Notes under the pieces: generated by a model
Told to the model about the DNA's origin: nothing
Databases searched by the model: none
Seen by the model: the letters and a program-made list of their open reading frames with translations, nothing else
Made by a program: the position numbers and the translations under genes
Shown: piece by piece, positions 33,972 to 42,084 of the stretch
Position numbering within the stretch: position 1 is the stretch's first letter
Layout: each line of letters starts with the position of its first letter
Assembly (NCBI RefSeq): GCF_938045345.1
Contig: NZ_CALIMS010000024.1
Location: 1-52,258, forward strand
Length of the DNA: 52,258 nucleotides
DNA from: an uncultured Campylobacter sp.
GTDB lineage: Bacteria > Campylobacterota > Campylobacteria > Campylobacterales > Campylobacteraceae
Reading direction: 5' to 3'

Positions 33972-35105
33972 TTATTTTTTAATCCGCCTTAGCATACAAA
34001 ATCCAAGGAAATAAAGCGGCGACATAACGATAAAAATTATGATGTACCTCCACGCCGTGCTCGCAAAAAATAGTCCCGTAAGCTCCATAAATTTCATCGA
34101 CGCGCCAGTATAGCGGTCGCCGATGCCGATGAAAATAATAGCCGCGAGCTCTACGAGCAGCGCAGGAGCAAATAGGATCGAGCCTGCAGTTTTGAAAAAC
34201 ATAAACGCAAACGCCTTGAGCTTATAATAAAACGAAATGAGCCCAAGTCCGATCACGCCGCAGATGAAAATCTGCTCGAACTCATCCAGCCCCAGGCTCT
34301 TATCCTGCAGGATCGTAGAGATGACGCACAGGATGATAAAGACGTTATAATTCGCCATTTGACGCATCGGGTATTGATCGTGCGTCGCTATGGATAGTAG
34401 GTTTATCGCGCGGTTAAGCGGCAACAGATAAAATAGTGCAAAACTGAGGAAAATCAGCAGGTCCATCACCATATAAACCGTATCTTGATTGACATAAGCT
34501 TCGATCTGTGAAAAAGATAGAAATATGCTTGCGATTTGCGAGCGGAATATCAAAATAATGACTATCGGCACTATGGGCAGGATTATGGATTTAAGTCCTT
34601 CCTTGCGGATAGATGAAGTATAAATTTTACTCTCGACACTTTGCGTAGTGCGCAGATCATCGGTTTGGACGAACTCAAATCCAAAGAATTTCGGCTTTTT
34701 TGCACTCGTAGGCTTAGCTTTGCGGTTAAATTTAAAATTCTTAAATTTTTTTGCGACCTTCGTTTCTTTTATGGTAGATATATCGTTTGCAATATTTTCG
34801 GTAGAGCTTTGAAAGGAAGGTGCTTCTGATATATTATTTTCTGCAGAATTCTTATCGCCAAAAATTTCATCGTTTTGCTTTGCAGATTCTTTTGGCTGTG
34901 GGGCTACTTTTTGCGCTACGCGGTCTTTGGATTTAGAGCCCTCGACGCGCTTTATATTTATCGCGCTGGATGCTAGCGTGTCGAAGCTTACTTCATCGCC
35001 GTCGGTTAGGCTAGGATCGCGTTCGCCAAGCATTTCGTAGCTATACTCGACCCCGCCCGTGGCGACTATGACATTTTCACCTCTAATAAATCCGATAAGT
35101 CTCAT
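33972..35105 (-). CDS. Hypothetical multi-span membrane protein
   Basis: 377 residues, not recognised. It begins with a small beta-type soluble domain (about 1-57, RLIGFIRGENVIVATGGVEY). A low-complexity charged linker follows (about 58-165, rich in Lys, Asn, Ser, Glu). The C-terminal half has five or six membrane helices (IILPIVPIVIILIF, MVMDLLIFLSFALFYLL, NVFIILCVISTIL, FICGVIGLGLISFYY, LVELAAIIFIGIG, YIIIFIVMSPLYFLGF). It is upstream of nothing on its strand except glmS, which ends 60 bases before it. It could be a membrane-anchored regulator, but nothing shows this. Confidence 0.7.
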   Translation of the reverse strand: MRLIGFIRGENVIVATGGVEYSYEMLGERDPSLTDGDEVSFDTLASSAINIKRVEGSKSKDRVAQKVAPQPKESAKQNDEIFGDKNSAENNISEAPSFQSSTENIANDISTIKETKVAKKFKNFKFNRKAKPTSAKKPKFFGFEFVQTDDLRTTQSVESKIYTSSIRKEGLKSIILPIVPIVIILIFRSQIASIFLSFSQIEAYVNQDTVYMVMDLLIFLSFALFYLLPLNRAINLLSIATHDQYPMRQMANYNVFIILCVISTILQDKSLGLDEFEQIFICGVIGLGLISFYYKLKAFAFMFFKTAGSILFAPALLVELAAIIFIGIGDRYTGASMKFMELTGLFFASTAWRYIIIFIVMSPLYFLGFCMLRRIKK

Positions 35106-35165
35106 ATACTAACATTCCCCGATTTTTTAATGAGAAATATTAGTCAAAATGAACTTAAAAAACGA

Positions 35166-36983
35166 TTATTCTACGGTGACGCTTTTGGCTAAATTTCTTG
35201 GCATATCCACGTCGTTGCCGAGCCGCACGGAAATTTCAAGAGCTAAAATTTGCAAAATCAGCATCATCTCAAAAAACTCGCTCATCGCGTGGCTCTGCTC
35301 GCTCGTTTTGATAAAATCGTCCGCGACCTCGGGCTCTTCGGGACTGATCGCCAAAATATACGCATCGCGCGCGGCAAGCTCTTCGACATTGCTTTTTGTT
35401 TTTTCGTAGAGCAAATGCTTTGGCATCAGCGCAACCGTAAAGAGATTAGAATCGGCAAGAGCGATCGGTCCGTGCTTCATCTCGCCGCTTGGATAGCCCT
35501 CCGCGTGCAGATAGGAGATCTCTTTGAGCTTGAGTGCGCCCTCAAGAGCGAGCGGATAGAAAATATCGCGCCCGATGAAGAAAAAGCCGTGTCCGTGCAG
35601 ATAGTGCTTACTCATGCGGTAAATTTTATCCTGCAAGCCGTCTTTGATCTTTAAAATTTGCGGGATATGAAGCATCGCCGAAATTTCAGCGGAATTCATG
35701 CGCACCGAGATGACTTCGCGCAGATTTGCAAGATACACCACAAACATCCATAGCACCATAACCTGTGTCGCAAAAGCCTTCGTAGATGCCACACCCTTTT
35801 CGATGCCTGCGCGGGTGAGGATCACGCTGCCTGCCATGCGCACGATCGAGCTGTTATCGACGTTGCAGATCGCAAGCGTTCTAAGACCGGCTTTTTTAGC
35901 GATATGCAGCGCCTCTAATGTATCGGCGGTCTCGCCACTTTGCGAGATCACGATAAATAAGGAATTCTTGTTTAAAAACGGCTCCTTGTAGCGGAATTCG
36001 CTGGCGACTTCTACTTTTGTGCGAATTTTAGCGATGCGCTCGAAAAGATACGAGCTTACGAGCGCGGCGTGATAGCTTGTGCCGCAGGCACATAGCACGA
36101 CCTCGTCGATACCCTCAAACATCGCCGCATCAAGCTCGTCAAATTTTATCTTGCCGCCCTTTATTACGCGCCCCATCATTGCTTCGGTTACGACTTGCGC
36201 TTGCTCGTAAATTTCTTTTTCCATAAAAAATCTAAAGCCCTCTTTTTGCGCATAGCCTTTATCTTTCGGAAGCTCACTAAAGGCGCAATTATGCGGTTTA
36301 GAGTTTTTAAAAACGTCGATTTGTCCAAGCTTGGCAACGCCGTAAATTTGATCGTCCAGATACGCAGCCGTATTCGCAAGCCCGATGAGCGGAGCATCCG
36401 AGGAGCTAAAGAAAATTTCGTTTTTATCGTTTTTCGCGACGATGAGCGGAGCTGCGTTTTTAGCAAAGAAAATTTCGCCGGGTGCTGCCTTCGTGATTAA
36501 AAGCGTTGCGTATGCGCCTTTTAGCCGTTTAATTGTGGCTTCATATGCCTTAAATGCGTCGTTGCTAGCCTTGAAATTTTTCTCGAAAAGATGCACGATC
36601 ACTTCGGTATCGGTCTGGCTTAAAAATTTCACGCCGTCCGCTTCAAGCTCATCTTTTAGCTCGATGTAGTTTTCGATGATACCGTTATGCACGACGAAGC
36701 TAAAATCTCCAAAATGCGGATGCGCGTTAAGCTCGGTGGGCTTTCCGTGCGTCGCCCAGCGGGTATGTCCGATCGCAACGCCAAAGCCTTGCGAAGTGAA
36801 ATCTTTCATCTTTTCTTCGAGATTATTAAGCTTGCCGACCGCTTTGAAATACTTTATATTTGCGCTCTGATCCATTACGGCGATCCCCGCGCTGTCGTAT
36901 CCTCGATATTCGAGTTCTTTCAGTCCGTTTATTATGATTTTTTTCTTTTCGGCGTTTCCTATGTAGCCTACGATTCCACACAT
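35166..36983 (-). CDS. glmS: Glutamine--fructose-6-phosphate aminotransferase
   Basis: Makes glucosamine-6-phosphate from fructose-6-phosphate and glutamine, the entry to peptidoglycan and LPS sugars. Cys2 (MCGIVGYIGN) is the glutaminase nucleophile. The glutaminase domain has GIAVMD, GHTRWATHGKP and NGIIENY. Two SIS sugar-isomerase domains follow (CGTSYHAALV, SQSGETADTLEAL; HGHGFFFIGRD, EGYPSGEMKHGPIAL), and the end DMPRNLAKSVTVE matches the family. 605 residues, complete. I looked for a glmS ribozyme in the short leader and see none. Confidence 0.96.
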   Translation of the reverse strand: MCGIVGYIGNAEKKKIIINGLKELEYRGYDSAGIAVMDQSANIKYFKAVGKLNNLEEKMKDFTSQGFGVAIGHTRWATHGKPTELNAHPHFGDFSFVVHNGIIENYIELKDELEADGVKFLSQTDTEVIVHLFEKNFKASNDAFKAYEATIKRLKGAYATLLITKAAPGEIFFAKNAAPLIVAKNDKNEIFFSSSDAPLIGLANTAAYLDDQIYGVAKLGQIDVFKNSKPHNCAFSELPKDKGYAQKEGFRFFMEKEIYEQAQVVTEAMMGRVIKGGKIKFDELDAAMFEGIDEVVLCACGTSYHAALVSSYLFERIAKIRTKVEVASEFRYKEPFLNKNSLFIVISQSGETADTLEALHIAKKAGLRTLAICNVDNSSIVRMAGSVILTRAGIEKGVASTKAFATQVMVLWMFVVYLANLREVISVRMNSAEISAMLHIPQILKIKDGLQDKIYRMSKHYLHGHGFFFIGRDIFYPLALEGALKLKEISYLHAEGYPSGEMKHGPIALADSNLFTVALMPKHLLYEKTKSNVEELAARDAYILAISPEEPEVADDFIKTSEQSHAMSEFFEMMLILQILALEISVRLGNDVDMPRNLAKSVTVE

Positions 36984-37091
36984 TTTGCTTTCCTTGTTTA
37001 AAATTTAGTGCCCATTTTACTACGCTATTTTAAATTAACGAAATTCGGCTCTAAATTTAGTCCGCTTATCCGTTTTGTAAGCAAAAAATTA

Positions 37092-37097
37092 TATAAT
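37092..37097 (+). promoter_or_regulatory. -10 box TATAAT upstream of mqnE
   Basis: ATTATATAATAGC gives a perfect TATAAT 27 bases before the chosen mqnE start. This supports the start at 37125, since the longer frame from 37008 would run through the promoter. Confidence 0.55.
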
Positions 37098-37124
37098 AGC
37101 TTTAAAATTTGGCTTGGGAAATCG

Positions 37125-38207
37125 ATGGAAATTTTAGAAAAACTACAAAGCGGCGAGAGATTAAATTACGAAGACGGCGTGAAATTATGGGATTTGGATC
37201 TTTTCGATCTGGGCAAATTCGCCTTTAAAATTCGCAAAGAAAAAAACGGCAAAAACGTCTATTTCAACGCAAATCGTCATATCAATCCTTCGAATTTATG
37301 CGCAGATACCTGTAAATTTTGCGCATTTTCGGCGCACCGCAAGAACGGAAACGCTTACACGATGAGCGATGATGAGATCATGCGTATCGTGGATGAGACG
37401 GTAGCGCGCGGCACGAAGGAGATTCATATCGTAAGCTCGCACAATCCATTCGTTACGCCGCAGCAATATTTGGGAATTTTTAAAGCGATAAAGCAAAAAT
37501 ATCCGCTTCTGCACATCAAGGCGATGACCGCGGCGGAAATCGATTACTGGCGGCGAAAGTGGAAGATGAGCTACGAGGAGACGATAGAGCTGATGATGCA
37601 AAGCGGCGTGGATTCGATGCCCGGCGGCGGCGCCGAAATTTTTGACGAACGGATCAGGGATAAAATTTGCAAAGGTAAGGTCTCAAGCGAGCAGTGGCTA
37701 CGTATCCACTCGCTGTGGCATGCACGCGGGCGTCAGAGCAACGCCACGATGCTCTTTGGCCATATCGAAAGCCGCGCTCACCGCATAGATCACATCTTGC
37801 GCATCCGCACGTTGCAAGATGAGAGCCTAGCGCGCGCTAACGGCGGCGGCTTCAACGCCTTCATCCCGCTCGTGTATCAGCGCGAAAACAACTATCTGGA
37901 TGTGAAGGGCTTTTTGGGTTCGGTCGAAATTTTAAAAACGATCGCGATTAGTAGAATTTTACTCGACAACGTCGCGCATATCAAGGCGTATTGGGCGACC
38001 TCGACGTTAAGCTTAGCCCTTGTAGCACAGGATTTCGGCGCGGACGATCTTGACGGCACGATCGAGAACGAAAGCATTCAAAGCAGCGCCGGCGCCGGCA
38101 GCAAAAAAGGGCAGAGTAAGCGCGATTTTATCGATATGATCGGCACGGCGGGCTTTGTGCCCGTAGAGCGCGACAGCTTGTATAATCAGATCGAAATTTA
38201 CGAATAA
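37125..38207 (+). CDS. mqnE: Aminofutalosine synthase
   Basis: Radical SAM enzyme of the futalosine route to menaquinone; joins a chorismate-derived compound to SAM. The cluster motif is C59-x3-C63-x2-C66 (NLCADTCKFCAF). NANRHINPSN before it, EIHIVSSHNPF and the PGGGAEIFDE block are typical. I take the ATG at 37125 (360 residues), because a TATAAT box lies upstream and the earlier 39 codons do not match the family. The UbiD-family gene at 45896 probably acts later in the same pathway. Confidence 0.93.
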   Translation: MEILEKLQSGERLNYEDGVKLWDLDLFDLGKFAFKIRKEKNGKNVYFNANRHINPSNLCADTCKFCAFSAHRKNGNAYTMSDDEIMRIVDETVARGTKEIHIVSSHNPFVTPQQYLGIFKAIKQKYPLLHIKAMTAAEIDYWRRKWKMSYEETIELMMQSGVDSMPGGGAEIFDERIRDKICKGKVSSEQWLRIHSLWHARGRQSNATMLFGHIESRAHRIDHILRIRTLQDESLARANGGGFNAFIPLVYQRENNYLDVKGFLGSVEILKTIAISRILLDNVAHIKAYWATSTLSLALVAQDFGADDLDGTIENESIQSSAGAGSKKGQSKRDFIDMIGTAGFVPVERDSLYNQIEIYE

Positions 38208-38225
38208 ATTCTAAAGGAGGAGCAA

Positions 38226-39521
38226 GTGGAGAAATTCTTTCATCTCGCCGCGGCAAAAACGTCGGTAAGGCAGGAACTTATCGCGGGACTCACTACGTTT
38301 TTGGCGATGATTTACATCGTGCCGGTAAACGCTAACATTATGAGCATCGCAGGTATGCCGTTTGATGCGCTGGTTACGGCAACCGCGCTTATTACGATAA
38401 TCGCGACGTTATTTAATGGGCTCTTTGCAAATACCCCCGTTGCGCTTAGCGTCGGCATGGGACTAAATGCGTATTTTACCTTTGCGTTGTGCGTGGATGC
38501 GAAGATGCCGTGGCAGAGTGCACTTGGCATCGTAGCGATAAGCGGGGCGCTTTTTACCGTACTTTCGTTTACGAACTTTCGCGTTTGGGTTATCAAATCT
38601 ATCCCACTTGATCTGCGTCGCGCCATAAGCGCGGGTATCGGCGCCTTTATCTGCTTTATCGGACTTAAGCAGATGGGCGTCATCGCGCCTAGTCAGGCGA
38701 CGCTAGTAACTTTAGGAAATTTAAAAGATCTAAACGTTTTGCTTGGGATTTTAGGCTTAGCGGTCGTGCTGGTGCTTTTTGTGCTTAGAATCAAGGCGGC
38801 GTTTATCTTAAGCATTTTGATTACTTCGTGCGTTGCGTGGGTGGCTGGAATTTCGCCCGCACCTCATGGCATAGTAAGTGCGCCAAGCGGCATAATGCCG
38901 ATATTTGCTAAGCTAGATATCCCCGGAGCGCTAAAACTTGCGTTCGTGCCTTTTATAATCACATTTTTCGTCACGCATCTATTCGATAGTATCGGCACAC
39001 TCACCGGCGTGGGAAACCGCGCGGGGCTTTTTGGAGAGAATAGCAAAGACGGCATGAAAAAACTATCTAGAAATTTAACCTCCGATGCAATAGGTAGCGT
39101 CGCAGGCGCCGTTATAGGAACGAGCACGGTTACTGCATTTGCTGAAAGCGCGAGCGGAGTAGAAGCGGGCGGCCGCACGGGGCTTACCGCGGTATTTTGC
39201 GCTATATTTTTTGTACTGACACTGTTTATGTTGCCGCTATTTAAGGCGATCCCCGCAAATGCAATCTATCCGATCCTCGTAATGGTCGGGGTTTTGATGT
39301 TTAGTGAGCTTGGTAAGATCGATTATAGCGACGCGGGAATTCTAATCCCTGCGTTTTTTATAGTATTTTTGATGCCTTTTACCTACTCGATCACCAATGG
39401 CTTAAGCTTCGGCTTTATCGCTTATATCGTAGTTAGGCTCGCTCAGCGCAGGATAAAAGATTTAAATTTCGGCGTTTTGACGCTTGGCGCGATTAGCGTT
39501 TTAGTATTTTTAATGCATTAA
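38226..39521 (+). CDS. NCS2 family purine permease
   Basis: Inner-membrane proton-linked transporter, probably for adenine, guanine or hypoxanthine. It is 431 residues with about 12 to 14 helices. The family marks are the start GLTTFLAMIYIVPVN, VGMGLNAYF, the GIGAFICFIGLKQMG segment and HLFDSIGTLTGVGN. The start is GTG after a strong AAAGGAGGAG. A phosphoribosyltransferase gene follows after 16 bases, so uptake and salvage are linked. Confidence 0.93.
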   Translation: MEKFFHLAAAKTSVRQELIAGLTTFLAMIYIVPVNANIMSIAGMPFDALVTATALITIIATLFNGLFANTPVALSVGMGLNAYFTFALCVDAKMPWQSALGIVAISGALFTVLSFTNFRVWVIKSIPLDLRRAISAGIGAFICFIGLKQMGVIAPSQATLVTLGNLKDLNVLLGILGLAVVLVLFVLRIKAAFILSILITSCVAWVAGISPAPHGIVSAPSGIMPIFAKLDIPGALKLAFVPFIITFFVTHLFDSIGTLTGVGNRAGLFGENSKDGMKKLSRNLTSDAIGSVAGAVIGTSTVTAFAESASGVEAGGRTGLTAVFCAIFFVLTLFMLPLFKAIPANAIYPILVMVGVLMFSELGKIDYSDAGILIPAFFIVFLMPFTYSITNGLSFGFIAYIVVRLAQRRIKDLNFGVLTLGAISVLVFLMH

Positions 39522-39537
39522 ATTTTTAAGGAAAGAT

Positions 39538-39987
39538 ATGAGATTTTATAGTTTTGACGAGATGGATCGCGACGCAAGAGTTATAGCAAAGCAGGTTAGG
39601 GACGAATTTATGCCCGATGCAATCGTGGCGATCGCTAGAGGCGGGCTCACATTCGGTCATGCGCTAGCCAATGCGCTTGATATGCGGACGATATTTTCGA
39701 TAAATTCCATCCACTACGCGGATACTAAAAAGCTCGACACCATCGACGTTTTCAACGTGCCCGATCTAGAGCTTTACAAACGCGTGCTGCTGGTGGACGA
39801 TATCATCGACAGCGGCGACAGCATGGTCGAGATCAAGCGCGTGTTGCTGGAGAAATTTCCGCAAATAGAGCTTAAAACGGCGGTAATTTTTTACAAACCC
39901 AAGGCGCTTATCCAGCCCGATTTTAAAATTTCAAAGACGGATGAGTGGATAAATTTCTTTTGGGAAAATTATACGATAGAGGAATGA
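39538..39987 (+). CDS. Purine phosphoribosyltransferase
   Basis: Type I phosphoribosyltransferase of 149 residues. The PRPP-binding motif is VLLVDDIIDSGDS (about 82-94). AIARGGLTFGHALA near the N-terminus is the PPi loop, as in xanthine/guanine enzymes. It would turn a base brought in by the permease upstream into a nucleotide. Base choice (guanine, xanthine or hypoxanthine) cannot be told. AAGGAAAG precedes the ATG. Confidence 0.88.
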   Translation: MRFYSFDEMDRDARVIAKQVRDEFMPDAIVAIARGGLTFGHALANALDMRTIFSINSIHYADTKKLDTIDVFNVPDLELYKRVLLVDDIIDSGDSMVEIKRVLLEKFPQIELKTAVIFYKPKALIQPDFKISKTDEWINFFWENYTIEE

Positions 39988-40105
39988 AGCGGCGCGCGGT
40001 TAAATTTAGCGGCTAAATTTTAAATGATTCGGCGACTTAAATTTTATAAAATTCCGGCCGTAAAATTTAGGCCATGAATTTAAAGTGCCCGCAGCAAGGA
40101 TGAGA

Positions 40106-41326
40106 GTGAAGAAGCTTTATCAAAACGAAATTTTCGTAATCTCCATGATGTGCCTGTTTCAGGGCATATTTCTGCTTTATGCGATCTCAAATTTAAGCAT
40201 CAGCTACTACGAGGCTGAAATTTTTTACGATAAAAAATCCCTCGTTTCGCTAATCGCAAATTTAAGCTGCGAAATTTTCGGGCGCAACGACTATGCCCTG
40301 CGCATACCGTTTATTTTGATCCACTTCGCAAATGCCGCGATGATCTATAAAATTTCAAAATTTATTCTAAAGCGTCGCTTCGATAGGGTGGTCGCTACGG
40401 CGCTATTTATGGCGCTTCCTGCATCGATGAGTAGCGCGATCTTGCTAAATCCCGCGGGCATCATCGTTTTTTTCACGCTGCTAGCGATCTATTTTGCAAA
40501 GAGCGAATACAATATCGCGCTTTTCGTGCTTCTATCCGCTTGCGCTTTGATCGACCGCGCGTTTTTTATGCTCTACGTAGGCTTTGGAATTTGGGCGCTT
40601 TATACGCGTAAAAAGGAGCTTTTGCTGCTTTGCATAGCGCTATTTAGCTTCAGCGTGATCTTTTACGACGTAAGCTCCGAGGGCAAGCCGAAGGGGTATT
40701 TTCTGGACACCGTGGGCGTTTTTGCGGGCGCGTTTTCGCCTTTAGTGTTTTTATTTTTCATCTACACGATCTATAGAATTTGGATCAAAGAGGAAAAGAG
40801 CCTGCTTTGGTTCATCGCTACGAGCGCGCTTTGTCTGACGATGCTTTTTTCGCTAAGACAGCGCGTGGCGCTTGAGATGATGCTGCCGTATTGCGTCATC
40901 GCTACGCCTTTGATCATTCGGGTTCTGTTTAATTCGTACCGCGTTAGATTGCCCAAATTTCGCACCTTTCACAAGATCGCCGTGGGTGTGACATTAGTAA
41001 GCTTAGCGGTGAGTTATTTTGCAGTGATTTTTAGTGACGTGATGTATGAGGCGATGTTCGCAAACAAACCGCAGCGGCATTTTATCTATAAATTTGACGT
41101 AGCTAGGCAGCTGGCAAGTGAGCTAAAAAATCGCGGAGTAAAAAATGTAAGCTGCGAAGACGAGAGGCTCTGCCTGCGCCTGAAATTTTACGGACTGCCT
41201 AGCGGGGATAGCGCTTTTATCTATGCGGATAAGCCGGAATATGTCTCGGATCATAAAAATTCGATACAAAATATAGATATTTACAAGCGAGGCATGCGAA
41301 TTGCGAAATTTTATGTTAAAATATAA
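40106..41326 (+). CDS. GT39/ArnT-like membrane glycosyltransferase
   Basis: Membrane protein of about 406 residues with about eight to ten helices and a C-terminal soluble end. The opening (about 15-75) has the PMT_2 look: YAISNLSISYYEAEIFYD, then LSCEIFGRNDYALRIPFILIH, where the acidic residues in the first loop are catalytic in the family. Members move a sugar or aminosugar from a lipid carrier to a lipid or protein. The acceptor is unknown. The start is unclear: GTG at 40106 has AAGG six bases before it; ATG 40100 and GTG 40085 are also in frame. It ends 27 bases before the pseudopilin gene. Confidence 0.75.
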   Translation: MKKLYQNEIFVISMMCLFQGIFLLYAISNLSISYYEAEIFYDKKSLVSLIANLSCEIFGRNDYALRIPFILIHFANAAMIYKISKFILKRRFDRVVATALFMALPASMSSAILLNPAGIIVFFTLLAIYFAKSEYNIALFVLLSACALIDRAFFMLYVGFGIWALYTRKKELLLLCIALFSFSVIFYDVSSEGKPKGYFLDTVGVFAGAFSPLVFLFFIYTIYRIWIKEEKSLLWFIATSALCLTMLFSLRQRVALEMMLPYCVIATPLIIRVLFNSYRVRLPKFRTFHKIAVGVTLVSLAVSYFAVIFSDVMYEAMFANKPQRHFIYKFDVARQLASELKNRGVKNVSCEDERLCLRLKFYGLPSGDSAFIYADKPEYVSDHKNSIQNIDIYKRGMRIAKFYVKI

Positions 41327-41353
41327 ACAAAATTTTTATGAAAGGTAAAAATT

Positions 41354-42055
41354 ATGAAAAAAGCATTTACTATGATAGAGCTGATTTTCATCATCGTGGT
41401 GGTTGGAATTCTAGCGGCGGTGGCGGTGCCTCAAATCAATCGAAATAGCCTTGTGGAGGCGGCAGATCAAGTAGCTGCTCATATTCGTTACACGCAGCAG
41501 CTTGCGATGAATGATAACAAATTCGATCCTAATGACCCGGATTGGTTTAAAAAACTTTGGAGAATTCAATTTAGTTATACCAACGCCAAAGGAAGTGCGG
41601 AGGGCTGGACTTACACGGTGTATTATGATAGCACTATGAGCGGTAATCCTAACGGCAGTGCGGATCTGTCTGATCTATCAAGAGTCGATTTTGCTACGGA
41701 TCCACAAAATCCAAATAAAATTTTGAGTGCCGGCTTTCAAAATCAGGCGATGAATAGAAATGCCGAAAGAATCAATAAGAAGCTGAATTTAAGCAAAACC
41801 TACGATATTAGAAATGTCGAATTTACTAATTGTGGAGACCGGGCAAATCAAACTATAGTCTTTGATTCTTATGGGCGTCCTATGGGGCAGGTAGCGAACT
41901 CTAACGTGCCATATGATAAGCTTTTTGTAGGACAAAATCCATGCGTTATCAGACTTACTAACGCCGCGGGCGAGATCGCCGATATTTTTATCCAGCCCGA
42001 GACCGGATATGTAAATTATACTTTGGCTTCCAATACCGGTTCAGCATTGCAATAA
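41354..42055 (+). CDS. Type II pseudopilin-like protein
   Basis: 233 residues. The N-terminus is a type IV prepilin leader: KKAFTMIELIFIIVVVGILAAVAVP, with the cleavage site at A-F in place of the usual G-F and the conserved Glu at +5. A globular domain follows with a pair of Cys (NCGDRAN and NPCVIRL) that may form a disulfide. Such pseudopilins in Campylobacter serve the type II-like DNA uptake system (Cts proteins) or secretion. No other pilus gene is near. Confidence 0.85.
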   Translation: MKKAFTMIELIFIIVVVGILAAVAVPQINRNSLVEAADQVAAHIRYTQQLAMNDNKFDPNDPDWFKKLWRIQFSYTNAKGSAEGWTYTVYYDSTMSGNPNGSADLSDLSRVDFATDPQNPNKILSAGFQNQAMNRNAERINKKLNLSKTYDIRNVEFTNCGDRANQTIVFDSYGRPMGQVANSNVPYDKLFVGQNPCVIRLTNAAGEIADIFIQPETGYVNYTLASNTGSALQ

Positions 42056-42084
42056 AATTACGGTAGAAACGCTTAAGGAGAATA

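Noticed and set aside
36984..37007. glmS ribozyme or riboswitch in the glmS leader
   Set aside because: The leader is very short and shows none of the nested pairing expected; glmS ribozymes are mainly a Firmicutes trait.
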